Source of the DNA: Micromonosporaceae bacterium
GTDB lineage: Bacteria; Actinomycetota; Actinomycetes; Mycobacteriales; Micromonosporaceae
Length of the DNA: 64,000 nucleotides
Direction: 5' to 3'
NCBI GenBank assembly: GCA_009377645.1
Contig: WHTQ01000005.1
Span: 43,888-107,887 of the forward strand
Every line of letters starts with the position of its first letter. The first letter of the stretch is position 1. Shown here piece by piece: positions 28,730 through 37,461 of this stretch. Under the pieces are notes generated by a model that ran no database searches, was not told the origin of the DNA, and saw only the letters and a list, made by a program, of their open reading frames with translations. Both the position numbers and the translations under genes were made by a program.

Positions 28730-29014
28730 ATGGGTATCGGTGACAAGATGGGCGACATGGTCGACAAGGCCAAGGAGAAGGTCAGCGGCGCCACCGAACA
28801 GGCCAAGGACGCGGCCGGCAACCCGGTCGACGACCCGCAGGACGCCGCATCGGGCGCTCGGGAACGGACGCAGGACGCCGGCCAGCGGGCCCGCGACGCC
28901 GCTTCTGGTGGGCGGGACTCGACCCAGGACGCCGCTCGCGGGGCGCAGGACCAGCCTCGGGAGGGCTTCAACCGGGACCGGGATCGGGACCGGGAACGGG
29001 AACGGGACCTGTAA
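28730..29014 (+). CDS. Small hydrophilic stress-type protein, CsbD/LEA-like
   Basis: A 94-residue protein of low complexity. It begins MGIGDKMGDMVDKAKEKV, continues with alternating Ala/Gly/Asp/Arg helices and ends in an Asp-Arg/Glu-Arg run. There are no hydrophobic segments. The opening resembles small CsbD-like or mycobacterial Rv0909-type proteins, but the match is by composition. AAGGAG lies 8 bp before the ATG. It stands alone after the dnaK operon, followed by a strong hairpin, so it probably has its own promoter. Confidence 0.7.
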   Translation: MGIGDKMGDMVDKAKEKVSGATEQAKDAAGNPVDDPQDAASGARERTQDAGQRARDAASGGRDSTQDAARGAQDQPREGFNRDRDRDRERERDL

Positions 29015-29083
29015 CGGGTAGCGGCAGCGGACAGCGGGGTAACGGTAACCGGCGACGGTAACCCGGGACCACGGTCCGGCGAT

Positions 29084-29110
29084 CGAGCGGGGCGGCAGCC
29101 GCCCCGCTCG
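29084..29110. terminator. Strong hairpin after the CsbD-like gene
   Basis: CGAGCGGGGCG (29084-29094) pairs perfectly with CGCCCCGCTCG (29100-29110) around a 5-nt loop. It lies between convergent genes and could terminate both. No T-tract is seen. Confidence 0.7.
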
Positions 29111-29154
29111 ACGGCGTCTGCGGCCCGGGCGTCCCGGAGCCCCGGGCGCCCGGC

Positions 29155-29586
29155 TCAGCTGAGCCGGCGAGGGTCGCGGACCAGGCCGCCCTCACACCAG
29201 TCGTGGTAGTCGAACAGGTCCGGCCGGGACAGGAGCACCCGGGTGTTGTGCGCCCAGGTGGCTAGCACGTCGTCGCCGTCGGCCTCGGCCTGCTCCACCA
29301 GCTTGCGCAGCCGCCGCCGTGGATGGGCGCGGAAGTTGGTGCGGATCCCGTCGGCCGCGTAGATGTAGAGGCAGTGCACCGCGAACCGGCGGGCCGGGCA
29401 GCCCGGGTCGAGCGCCAGGTCGAACAGGGTCCCGACCAGGTGATCACCGGAGATCAGCAGATCCCAGTCCGGCGGCATGGTATGCAGCGGCACCGAGTCC
29501 GGCTGGTAGGCCCAGTCGCGCAGCTCAGCAGGCGTGGGGTCCACCGGGTTTGCGAACCCGCGGAAGGCCGTCTGTTGCATACTCAC
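29155..29586 (-). CDS. Conserved hypothetical protein, actinobacterial
   Basis: A 143-residue soluble protein with no signal peptide. The middle is rich in aromatics and histidines (CLYIYAADGIRTNF, TWAHNTRVLLS) and the end has DYHDWCEGGLV. I do not recognise the family. The GTG at 29586 is preferred because AAGGAG lies five bases upstream; the ATG six bases later is possible. It is monocistronic, convergent with the CsbD-like gene and in the same direction as the antiporter operon upstream, from which it is separated by 116 bp. Confidence 0.7.
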   Translation of the reverse strand: MSMQQTAFRGFANPVDPTPAELRDWAYQPDSVPLHTMPPDWDLLISGDHLVGTLFDLALDPGCPARRFAVHCLYIYAADGIRTNFRAHPRRRLRKLVEQAEADGDDVLATWAHNTRVLLSRPDLFDYHDWCEGGLVRDPRRLS

Positions 29587-29702
29587 GGTAGCTCCTTGCG
29601 GGGGGTGCTGCGGCGATCACCGTAGCGTGCCGGCACCGATGATCGGAAGACTTGTGGCCGTTCTGTTACGACGGACGCGCCGCCACTCGTACCATAGCCT
29701 GG

Positions 29703-30908
29703 CTAAAGCGTCGCATCCGACGGTGCGGCGTCCCGCCCGCTCCGCCGCAGTGCGCGCTTGAAGCCGGCGCTGTCGGGCAGCCGGGAGAGCAGCGTGCCGG
29801 CGATCACCGTGATCAGGACGTACGCGGTGGCGAACGGGGCCAGTTGGGGCTCGACTCCGGCCGCCACCGCGAGCCCGGCGATCACCACCGAGAACTCCCC
29901 TCGCGGCACCAGGCCGAGCCCGGCTCGCCACCGTCCACCGATCCCGATCCCGATCCGCCCGGCCGCGTACCACCCGGTCATCACCTTCGTGACGGTGGTG
30001 AGCGCGGCCAGGACGAGCGCCGGCAGCAGCACCGGCGGGATCTCGGTCGGGTCGGTGGCGAGCCCGAAGAAGACGAAGAAGGCGGCCGCGAACAGGTCCC
30101 GCAGCGGGCTCAGCAGCCGGGTCGCGTGCGCGGCGACCGGCCCGGAGATCGCGATCCCGACCAGGAACGCGCCGACCGCGGCCGACACGTGCACCCGTTC
30201 GGCCAGCCCCGCCACCAGCAAGGTCAGCCCGAGCACGCCGAGCAGCAGCGCCTCCGCCTCCTTCGCCGCGATCAGCGCGGAGACCAGGTTGCCGAACCGC
30301 AGGGCCAGTACCAGCACCGCCAGCACCGCCCCGACCGCCACCACCAGCGTGGTGGCGCCGGCCAACAGCCCGGCCCCGACCACCAGCGCGGCCAGCACCG
30401 GCAGGTAGAACGCCATCGCCAGGTCTTCGATCACGAGGATCGAGATGATGACCGGAGTCTCCCGGTTCCCGACCCGCTGCAGGTCGCCGAGCAGCTTCGC
30501 GATCACCCCGGACGAGGAGATCCAGGTGATCCCGGCCACCGCCACCGCGGCCACCGGCCCCCAGCCGAGCAGCAGCGCGAACCCGGCGCCCGGCAGCGTG
30601 TTGAGCACCGCGTCGGCCAGCCCGGCCGGCGTGTGCCGGCGCAGGTTGCCGACCAGCTCGGTTGCCGTGTACTCCAGGCCCAGCATGACCAGCAGCAGCA
30701 CCACGCCGATCTGGGCACCGACCTTGAAGAACTCTTCGCTGTCCGAGAGCGGCAGCAGCCCGCCGGAGCCGAACGCCAGCCCGACCAGCAGGTAGAGCGG
30801 GATCGGTGAGATCGCCAGCCGGCGGGCCAGCCGGCTGAGCAGGCTGAGCCCGAACAGCAGCGCCCCGACCTCGATCAGCAGCATCGGGACGTCGAGGTCG
30901 CTCTGCAT
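29703..30908 (-). CDS. Cation/proton antiporter subunit, KhtU/KefB-like (CPA2)
   Basis: A 401-residue membrane protein with about 12 helices of the Na+/H+ exchanger fold. Family features are VVLLLVMLGLEYTATEL near the start, SSSGVIAKLLGDLQRVGNRE in the middle, and GAFLVGIAISG. It lacks a C-terminal RCK domain. Such a channel-like subunit pairs with a separate regulatory RCK_C protein, exactly the layout of KhtTU. It lies 8 bp downstream of that partner gene. It would export K+ (or Na+, NH4+) in exchange for protons. Confidence 0.88.
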   Translation of the reverse strand: MQSDLDVPMLLIEVGALLFGLSLLSRLARRLAISPIPLYLLVGLAFGSGGLLPLSDSEEFFKVGAQIGVVLLLVMLGLEYTATELVGNLRRHTPAGLADAVLNTLPGAGFALLLGWGPVAAVAVAGITWISSSGVIAKLLGDLQRVGNRETPVIISILVIEDLAMAFYLPVLAALVVGAGLLAGATTLVVAVGAVLAVLVLALRFGNLVSALIAAKEAEALLLGVLGLTLLVAGLAERVHVSAAVGAFLVGIAISGPVAAHATRLLSPLRDLFAAAFFVFFGLATDPTEIPPVLLPALVLAALTTVTKVMTGWYAAGRIGIGIGGRWRAGLGLVPRGEFSVVIAGLAVAAGVEPQLAPFATAYVLITVIAGTLLSRLPDSAGFKRALRRSGRDAAPSDATL

Positions 30909-30916
30909 CGGTGCGG

Positions 30917-31405
30917 TCAGCCGTCGGCGAGCACGCGGCAGATCGCGTCCAGGCCACGCCGGGTGCCCACCACCACGACCACATCACCGGGAGCGAACAC
31001 CAGCTCCGGCCCGGGCGAGGCGATCACACCACCGTCCCGCAGCACCGCCACGATCGAGACCCCGGTACGGGTACGCGCGCGGGTGTCGCCGAGCGGCCGC
31101 CCGACGTACGGCGAGTCGACCGGGAGCGTGAGCTGTTCGGTGAGCAGTCCGGCGGCCTGTTCCCGGAGCCCGGCCAGCTGGCCGAGCATGAGCGAGGCGC
31201 CGAGGATGCCGGCCAGCGCCTCGGCCTCGTCGTCGGTCAGGTCGAGCTGTTCGGTGGCGGCGTCCGGGTCGTCCCGGTCGAACAGGACAAGATGACGCTG
31301 CCCGGTCCGGTGCGAGACCACGCCGATCCGCCGGCCGGCCTCGGTGACCAGGTCGTGTCGCATCCCGATCCCTGGCAGCTCCACCTGCTCCACCCGTACC
31401 CGCAC
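30917..31405 (-). CDS. Antiporter regulatory subunit KhtT-like (RCK_C domain)
   Basis: A 162-residue soluble protein starting at GTG. The N-terminal about 70 residues form the KhtT dimer domain (ELPGIGMRHDLVTEAGRRIGVV). The C-terminal about 80 form an RCK_C/TrkA_C domain with TGVSIVAVLRDGG and FAPGDVVVVVGTRRGLDAI. KhtT of Bacillus binds c-di-AMP and gates KhtU. The same ligand controls the riboswitch at 13467, so a shared signal is plausible here. It is first in a two-gene operon and divergent from the DUF1707 gene with 50 bp between. Confidence 0.87.
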   Translation of the reverse strand: MRVRVEQVELPGIGMRHDLVTEAGRRIGVVSHRTGQRHLVLFDRDDPDAATEQLDLTDDEAEALAGILGASLMLGQLAGLREQAAGLLTEQLTLPVDSPYVGRPLGDTRARTRTGVSIVAVLRDGGVIASPGPELVFAPGDVVVVVGTRRGLDAICRVLADG

Positions 31406-31455
31406 CCGGCCACCGTACCCGGCGCCCGGACCGCATCCGGGCTAGAGTCGGCGCC

Positions 31456-32031
31456 GTGGATGAGCAGCTGCCGGAGCGGGCCGAGGTGCGGATCTCGGAC
31501 GCTGACCGGGACCGCGCGGTCCAGCGCCTGCACGACGCGGTCGCCGAGGGCCGGCTGACCATGCCCGAGTTCGAGCAGCGGGTGGACGGGGTGCTGCAGG
31601 CCCGCACCGGATCGGAGGTCGCGCCGTACCTGGCCGACCTGCCGGCGACTCTGGCCGGGCCGGAGCACGCGGAGCTGCGGGCGACCGCCTCGGACCTCAA
31701 GCGCACCGGGCGCTGGCTGGTGCCGCGCCGCCTGTCGGTGTTCAGCAAGGCCGGCTCGGTCAAGCTGGACCTCACCGAGGCGGTGCTGGCCCACCCGGTG
31801 GTGGAGCTTGTGGTGGAGGTGCACGCCGGTTCGACCACGGTGGTCCTGCCCCGCGGTGCCTCGGTCTACGTCGACCAGATCGAGCTGGTGGCGAGCGTGG
31901 CGAAGGTCCACCGCCGGGTGCAGACCTCCCCCGAACCGGTCGGCACCCCACATGTGGTGGTCACCGGCAAGCAGCGGGCCGGCAAGCTGGTGGTCCGCCA
32001 CCAGCGCCGATTCCTCCGCTGGCGCTGGTAG
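31456..32031 (+). CDS. DUF1707 domain protein
   Basis: A 191-residue protein. The N-terminal DUF1707 (about 8-60) has RISDADRDRAVQRLHDAVAEGRLT and FEQRVDGVLQART, the hallmark of an actinobacterial helix-turn-helix-like domain of unknown function. The C-terminal half (about 85-190) is beta-rich (VELVVEVHAGSTTVVLPRGAS), resembling the cell-wall-active antibiotics response (LiaF-like) C-terminal domain. There is no membrane helix. A role in envelope stress is plausible by family but unproven. Confidence 0.8.
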   Translation: MDEQLPERAEVRISDADRDRAVQRLHDAVAEGRLTMPEFEQRVDGVLQARTGSEVAPYLADLPATLAGPEHAELRATASDLKRTGRWLVPRRLSVFSKAGSVKLDLTEAVLAHPVVELVVEVHAGSTTVVLPRGASVYVDQIELVASVAKVHRRVQTSPEPVGTPHVVVTGKQRAGKLVVRHQRRFLRWRW

Positions 32032-32044
32032 CGGACCGGTCCGG

Positions 32045-32260
32045 TCAGACCGGCAGCTTGCGGGCCTCCGCCCGCGCCAGTCTCGCCCTCGTCTCGGCCA
32101 GCTTTTCCTCCCACATCTGGCGCTCGAACTCGTTGCCGCGCACCGCCGCCGCCGCAATGTCTTGCTCATATTCCACGATGTCGTCGCGAAGCTCCGCAAG
32201 ATTGAACTCATGTAGCTCCCGCATGTGCCGCTTCTGCCGCTCTTCCCGCTCCGGGTTCAC
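32045..32260 (-). CDS. Small charged hypothetical protein (71 aa)
   Basis: A 71-residue, highly charged, all-helical protein (NPEREERQKRHMRELHE at the start, EEKLAETRARLARAEARK near the end), probably a coiled coil. GTG 32260 is preferred to an upstream GTG at 32278 because GGGGAGG lies 9 bp before it and because it overlaps the stop of the 32-residue ORF upstream (GTGA). No known family. Confidence 0.6.
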   Translation of the reverse strand: MNPEREERQKRHMRELHEFNLAELRDDIVEYEQDIAAAAVRGNEFERQMWEEKLAETRARLARAEARKLPV

Positions 32261-32355
32261 ACCGAGTCGCCTCCCCACCGCTCGTCCAGCCTGCCCAGCC
32301 AGTGAGTCTTCTTCTCGATCTCCTGGCGAAACTTCGCCAGGTTCTCGTCATACAT
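32257..32355 (-). CDS. Tiny ORF (32 aa) coupled to the next small gene
   Basis: The ATG at 32353-32355 opens a 32-codon frame reading MYDENLAKFRQEIEKK, then THWLGRLDERWGGDSV. GGGAG lies 9 bp upstream. Its TGA overlaps the GTG of the 71-residue gene. Like that protein it is rich in charged helix-forming residues and carries two Trp. It may be an upstream peptide of a two-gene unit. It is supported by the arrangement and ribosome site only, and no homologue is recognised. Confidence 0.45.
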   Translation of the reverse strand: MYDENLAKFRQEIEKKTHWLGRLDERWGGDSV

Positions 32356-32458
32356 CGCGACGATCTCCCGGTCTCGCTGCAGCTAGCCTCCCCCTGATAC
32401 TGACGTACGAACAACCTAGCGGACGCGTACGACACCGGGTCGCCGGTGGCGGCGGTAG

Positions 32459-32479
32459 GTTGAGTCGGGTAGGCTCAAC
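32459..32479 (+). promoter_or_regulatory. clpB HspR operator (HAIR) overlapping the -10
   Basis: TTGAGT (32460-32465), 7 bp, GCTCAA (32473-32478) matches HAIR with one change. A TAGGCT -10 hexamer at 32470-32475 lies inside it, only 8 bp before the clpB GTG. Repressor and polymerase would therefore compete for the same bases. Confidence 0.82.
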
Positions 32480-32483
32480 CCTT

Positions 32484-35081
32484 GTGAACCCTGAGCGCCT
32501 GACCACCAAGAGTCGCGAAGTCGTCCGGGCCGCGGTCGGCACCGCCGCGCAGCACGGTCACGCCACGGTCGAGCCCTGGCACCTGCTGCTGTCTTTGCTG
32601 GACACCGGCGGCTCTACCGCCGCCGGCCTGCTGCGGGCGGTCGGCGCCAACCCGGCCGACATCCGCCGCCCGGCCGCCCGGGCGATCGAGCAGCTGCCGA
32701 GCGCCCGCGGCGCCTCGGTGGCCGAGCCCAGCCTGTCCCGGGAGCTGGTCAACGCGATCAACGCCGCCGAGCAGGTGGCCCGCCCGCTCGGCGATGAGTA
32801 TGTGTCGACCGAGCACCTGCTGGCCGGGCTGGCCCAGCTCGACGGAGCGGTCTCCAGCCTGCTGCGGGACGCCGGCGCCACCACCGAGGCGCTGGTCGCG
32901 GCCTTCCCGCAGGTGCGCGGCGGCGATCGCCGGGTCACCACCGCCGAGCCGGAGCAGACCTATCAGGCCCTGGACAAGTACGGCGTCGACCTGACCGGGC
33001 TGGCCAAGGAGGGCAAGGTCGACCCGGTGATCGGCCGCGACTCGGAGATCCGCCGGGTGATGCAGGTGCTCAGCCGGCGTACCAAGAACAACCCGGTGCT
33101 GATCGGCGAGCCGGGAGTCGGCAAGACCGCGATCGTGGAGGGGCTGGCCCAGCGGATCGTCGCCGGCGACGTGCCGGAGAGCCTGCGCGGCAAGCGGCTG
33201 GTCAGCCTGGACCTGAGCGCGATGGTCGCCGGCGCGCAGTATCGCGGCCAGTTCGAGGAGCGGCTCAAGTCGGTGCTGGAGGAGATCAAGGCCAGCGACG
33301 GCCAGATCATCACGTTCCTGGACGAGCTGCACACGGTGGTCGGTGCCGGCAGGGGCGAAGGGTCGATGGACGCCGGGAACATGCTCAAGCCGATGCTGGC
33401 CCGCGGCGAGCTCCGGATGGTGGGTGCCACCACACTGGACGAATATCGCGAGCACATCGAGAAGGACCCGGCCCTGGAGCGCCGGTTCCAGCCGGTGCTG
33501 GTCGGCGAGCCGAGCGTGGAGGACACGATCGGCATCCTGCGCGGGCTGAAGGAGCGGTACGAGGTGCACCACGGGGTCCGGATCACCGACGCCGCGCTGG
33601 TGGCCGCCGCCACCCTGTCCGACCGGTACATCTCCGACCGGTTCCTGCCGGACAAGGCGATCGACCTGGTCGACGAGGCCGCCTCCCGGCTCCGGATGGA
33701 GATCGACTCCCGGCCGGTGGAGGTGGACGAGATCGAGCGGGCGGTCCGCCGGCTGGAGATCGAGGAGATGGCGCTGGCCAAAGAGGACGACCCGGGCTCC
33801 GCGCAGCGGCTGGCCCGGCTGCGGGCCGAGCTGGCCGACCTGCGGGAGCAGCTGACCGCGCTGTCCGAGCGGTGGCGCAACGAGAAGGAGCACATCACCA
33901 AGATCTCCGCCACCAAGGAAGAGCTGGAGGCGCTGCGCGGCGAGGCCGACCGGGCCGAGCGGGACCTCGACCTGACCCGCGCCTCCGAGCTGCGCTACGG
34001 CCGGATCCCGGAGCTGGAGCAGCGGCTGCGCGCCGCCGAGGAGGAGCTGGCCCAGCTGCAGCGGGCGGGCGCGATGCTGAACGAGGAGGTCGGGGAGGAC
34101 GACATCGCGGCGGTGGTGGCGAGCTGGACCGGCATCCCGGCCGGCCGGATGATGGAGGGTGAGACCGCCAAGCTGCTGCGGATGGAGTTCTCGCTGGCCG
34201 AGCGGGTGGTCGGGCAGGCCGAGGCGGTCCGGGCGGTCGCGGACGCGGTGCGCCGGGCCCGGGCCGGGGTCGCCGACCCGGACCGGCCGACCGGCTCGTT
34301 CCTGTTCCTGGGCCCCACCGGGGTCGGCAAGACCGAGCTGGCCAAGGCGCTGGCCGGGTTCCTGTTCGACGACGAGCGCGCGATGGTCCGGATCGACATG
34401 AGCGAGTACGGCGAGAAGCACGCGGTGGCCCGGCTGGTCGGGGCGCCGCCCGGCTACATCGGGTACGAGGAGGGCGGCCAGCTCACCGAGGCGGTGCGCC
34501 GCCGGCCGTACTCGGTGATCCTGCTGGACGAGGTCGAGAAGGCCCATCCGGACGTGTTCGACCTGCTGCTGGCGGTGCTGGACGACGGCCGGCTGACCGA
34601 CGGGCACGGCCGCACAGTGGACTTCCGGAACGCGATCCTGGTGCTCACGTCCAACCTCGGCTCGGCGGTGCTGGCCGACTCGACCCGCACCGAGGGGCAG
34701 CGCCGGGAGGGCGTGCTGTCGGTGGTCCGGTCCCACTTCAAGCCGGAGTTCCTGAACCGGCTGGACGACATCGTGGTCTTCCACGCGCTCACCGCCGACG
34801 ACCTGACATCCATCGTGGACATCCAGCTGGACCGGCTGCGGACCCGGCTGGCCGACCGGCGGCTGGAGCTGGCGGTCACCGAACCGGCCCGCGGGTGGCT
34901 GGCCCGGCACGGCTACGATCCGGTCTACGGCGCCCGGCCGCTGCGCCGGCTGGTGCAGTCCGCGATCGGCGACCAGCTCGCCAAGGAGCTGCTGGCCGGT
35001 ACCATCCGGGAGGGTGACACGGTGCGGGTGGACCTCGCCGACACCAAGGCCGGGCTGTCGGTGACCAACCCGGCCGGCTGA
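32484..35081 (+). CDS. clpB: Disaggregase ClpB (Hsp100)
   Basis: An 865-residue AAA+ chaperone. It has a Clp N-domain with two repeats (1 to about 150), first Walker A GEPGVGKT (208-215), a long coiled-coil middle domain (about 410-530, which separates ClpB from ClpC), second Walker A GPTGVGKT (610-617) and DEVEKAHP. ClpB rescues aggregates with DnaK. GTG 32484 has no ribosome site; with the -10 hexamer at 32470-32475 the transcript should begin at or next to the start codon, so a leaderless mRNA is likely. Regulated by HspR through the HAIR box. Confidence 0.97.
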   Translation: MNPERLTTKSREVVRAAVGTAAQHGHATVEPWHLLLSLLDTGGSTAAGLLRAVGANPADIRRPAARAIEQLPSARGASVAEPSLSRELVNAINAAEQVARPLGDEYVSTEHLLAGLAQLDGAVSSLLRDAGATTEALVAAFPQVRGGDRRVTTAEPEQTYQALDKYGVDLTGLAKEGKVDPVIGRDSEIRRVMQVLSRRTKNNPVLIGEPGVGKTAIVEGLAQRIVAGDVPESLRGKRLVSLDLSAMVAGAQYRGQFEERLKSVLEEIKASDGQIITFLDELHTVVGAGRGEGSMDAGNMLKPMLARGELRMVGATTLDEYREHIEKDPALERRFQPVLVGEPSVEDTIGILRGLKERYEVHHGVRITDAALVAAATLSDRYISDRFLPDKAIDLVDEAASRLRMEIDSRPVEVDEIERAVRRLEIEEMALAKEDDPGSAQRLARLRAELADLREQLTALSERWRNEKEHITKISATKEELEALRGEADRAERDLDLTRASELRYGRIPELEQRLRAAEEELAQLQRAGAMLNEEVGEDDIAAVVASWTGIPAGRMMEGETAKLLRMEFSLAERVVGQAEAVRAVADAVRRARAGVADPDRPTGSFLFLGPTGVGKTELAKALAGFLFDDERAMVRIDMSEYGEKHAVARLVGAPPGYIGYEEGGQLTEAVRRRPYSVILLDEVEKAHPDVFDLLLAVLDDGRLTDGHGRTVDFRNAILVLTSNLGSAVLADSTRTEGQRREGVLSVVRSHFKPEFLNRLDDIVVFHALTADDLTSIVDIQLDRLRTRLADRRLELAVTEPARGWLARHGYDPVYGARPLRRLVQSAIGDQLAKELLAGTIREGDTVRVDLADTKAGLSVTNPAG

Positions 35082-35164
35082 TCGGGGCTACGCTCCGCAT
35101 CGGGCTACCTGCCTGGACGTTGCGCCGGTCCGGTACGGTGTGGGCGATCGGAGGAGGAGAGCTC

Positions 35165-35803
35165 ATGTCGGAAGGCTTCGCCGCGCCACCGCCACCCCCG
35201 CCGCCCGGCCCGGCCGCCCGGGTCCGCCCGGCGACCGTGACCGCCGCCACCTGGCTGCTGGTGGGGTACGCCGTCCTGGCGATCGTGGGCGGGGTGATCG
35301 GGTTGGCCAACGCCGGCACCATCTCGGACGTCTACCGGGAGGCGTATGCGGGCACCGACGCCGAGGGCATGGAGGGCGCCGCGATCGGCGGCGTGGTCGG
35401 CGGCGGCGCGGTCAGCATGGTGATCGCGATCGGGGTGATCGTGCTGGCGATGCTCAACCACCGGGGAAAGAACCCGGCCCGGATCGTGACCTGGGTGCTG
35501 GGCGGGATCGCGCTCTGCTGCACCGGTGGCGGGCTGGCGCTCACCGGCGCCACCAGCGGCTTCCAGATGGACAGCGGCACCGGGCCGGACCCGGCGGAGG
35601 TCCAGCGGATGGTGGACGAGGCGCTGCCCAGCTGGTACGGAGGGGTCAGCCTGACCATCACGATCGTGTCGATCCTGGCGATCGCGGTGGCGCTGCTGCT
35701 GCTCGCGCTGCCGCCGTCGAACGCGTTCTTCCGCAAGCCGGAACAGCCGTTCGAGCCGCCGCCGGGCTACCCGCCGCCGCCGAGCTACCCGCAGGTGGGC
35801 TGA
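35165..35803 (+). CDS. Four-helix membrane protein related to the neighbouring kinase tail
   Basis: A 212-residue protein. A Pro-rich cytoplasmic N-terminus is followed by four hydrophobic segments (about 26-48, 78-98, 107-128, 158-182) and a Pro/Tyr-rich tail. The segment EALPSWYGG just before the last helix, and NAFFRKP just after it, closely parallel AAMPPWYEP and NRFFRLP in the C-terminus of the kinase encoded 39 bp downstream. It therefore looks like a stand-alone paralogue of that kinase's membrane region. GGAGGAGGA precedes the ATG. No known function. Confidence 0.75.
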   Translation: MSEGFAAPPPPPPPGPAARVRPATVTAATWLLVGYAVLAIVGGVIGLANAGTISDVYREAYAGTDAEGMEGAAIGGVVGGGAVSMVIAIGVIVLAMLNHRGKNPARIVTWVLGGIALCCTGGGLALTGATSGFQMDSGTGPDPAEVQRMVDEALPSWYGGVSLTITIVSILAIAVALLLLALPPSNAFFRKPEQPFEPPPGYPPPPSYPQVG

Positions 35804-35842
35804 CCCTCCGCGATCTCACCCATCCGGGAGGAGGCAGCGGGC

Positions 35843-37438
35843 ATGTACGGCCCGGGAGCGCTGCTAGCCGACCGGTACCGGCTGGACGAGCGAGTCGGCG
35901 GTGGCGGGATGGGCGAGGTCTGGCGGGCCACCGACCAGGTGCTCGAACGGACCGTGGCGGTGAAGGTGATGCGGCCGGAGCTACTGGAGGAGCCCGGCTT
36001 CGCGGAGCGGTTCCTGGTCGAGGCGCGCACCATGGCCACGATCCGGCACCGCGGGGTGGTCGGCGTCCACGACTATCGCAGCGACGCCTCCGACGCGTTC
36101 CTGGTCATGGAGTACGTGGACGGCGAGGCGCTCTCCCGCCGGCTGCACCGGCTCGGCCGGCTCGACCCGGCCCTGACCATGGAGCTGGTGGCGCAGGCCG
36201 CCGACGCGCTGCAGGCCGCCCATGACCGGGGGGTGGTGCATCGCGACATCAAGCCGGGCAACCTGCTGGTCACCTCCGACGACCAGCTGGTGCTCACCGA
36301 CTTCGGGATCGCCCGCTCGGCCGCCTCGACCCCGCTCACCGCCACCGGCGCGGTGATCGGCACCCCGTCGTACCTCGCCCCGGAACAGGTGCTGGGCCAG
36401 CCGGCGACCGCCCGCTCCGACCTGTACTCGCTCGGGGTGGTCGCGTACGAGTGCCTGGCCGGCCGGCGGCCGTTCGACGGTGAGAACCCGTTCGACATCG
36501 CGATGAAGCGGCTTCGGGAGCCGCCGCCGACGCTGGCGGCCGGCGCCTCGCCGGCCGTGCTGGCGGTCGTGGAGCGGGCACTGGCGGCCGACCCGGAGCA
36601 GCGGTGGCCGTCCGCCGCGGAGCTGGCCGCGGCGGCCCGCCGGGCGCTGGTGCCGGGCTCGTCCAGCCCGCCGGCCCGGCCGGGCTCACCGGACCCGCCG
36701 GCCCGGCCGGACTCGCCGGCGTTCGCCGCCGCCCGGGCCGCCGTGCCGGAGCCGCCGCAGCCGGTCGCGCCGACCAGGCAGGAGCGGCCCGCGCCGGTCC
36801 GGCCGGCTCCCGCGTACCCGACCACCACCACCCGGCCGCCGGCTCCCGCGTACCCGGTCCCGCCCGCGCCGCCGGAGCGGCCGCCGGTCGTGCTGGTGGC
36901 CAACCTGCTGCTGCGGGTGGCCGCCCTGAGCCTGATTATCTACTGTGTAGCGTCATTGTCGGTAATGGACATCGTCACGGTGGAGACTGAGCGGGCGCTC
37001 GGAACCAGCGGCGACGACCTGCTCGGGCTGCTGCTGGCGCTGGCCTGGGGCGTGGTCCTCGGGCTGTTCCTGATCGCGCTGCTCCTGCTGCTGCTGTCCT
37101 GGCGCAACGACCGGCGCAGCCGGACCGCGCGGGCATGGACGTTCACGATCGGGTTCTTCGTGCTGTGCTGCTGCGCCCCGGCCGGCGTACTGGGCAGCGC
37201 CGGTACCGGGGTGGTGGACGCCGACCGGTCCGGGTATGAGCAGCGGCTGGCCGCGGCGATGCCCCCCTGGTATGAACCGGTGACCAGCGGGTCCGGTCTG
37301 ATCATGGCGGTCGCGCTGCTGGCGGCGCTGGTGCTGCTGATGCTGCCCGCGGCGAACCGCTTCTTCCGGCTGCCGCCCCGGCCCGCCTTCTACTACCCTT
37401 ACAACCCCTACCCGCCGCACCAGCATCCGCGCCCCTGA
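35843..37438 (+). CDS. Ser/Thr protein kinase with four-helix C-terminal membrane domain
   Basis: A 531-residue kinase. Lys41, HRD 133-135 and DFG 153-155 are at the same residue numbers as in PknA of this window, and long runs of the kinase domain match, so it is a PknA-type duplicate. A Pro-rich linker (about 275-345) leads to four membrane helices (about 352-375, 390-425, 432-450, 480-505) and a Pro/Tyr/His-rich tail. There is no PASTA or other outer domain. The membrane part resembles the protein of the preceding gene. GGGAGGAGG precedes the ATG. Substrates are unknown. Confidence 0.9.
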   Translation: MYGPGALLADRYRLDERVGGGGMGEVWRATDQVLERTVAVKVMRPELLEEPGFAERFLVEARTMATIRHRGVVGVHDYRSDASDAFLVMEYVDGEALSRRLHRLGRLDPALTMELVAQAADALQAAHDRGVVHRDIKPGNLLVTSDDQLVLTDFGIARSAASTPLTATGAVIGTPSYLAPEQVLGQPATARSDLYSLGVVAYECLAGRRPFDGENPFDIAMKRLREPPPTLAAGASPAVLAVVERALAADPEQRWPSAAELAAAARRALVPGSSSPPARPGSPDPPARPDSPAFAAARAAVPEPPQPVAPTRQERPAPVRPAPAYPTTTTRPPAPAYPVPPAPPERPPVVLVANLLLRVAALSLIIYCVASLSVMDIVTVETERALGTSGDDLLGLLLALAWGVVLGLFLIALLLLLLSWRNDRRSRTARAWTFTIGFFVLCCCAPAGVLGSAGTGVVDADRSGYEQRLAAAMPPWYEPVTSGSGLIMAVALLAALVLLMLPAANRFFRLPPRPAFYYPYNPYPPHQHPRP

Positions 37439-37461
37439 CCGGGCGGGAGAGGGGCAGCCCG

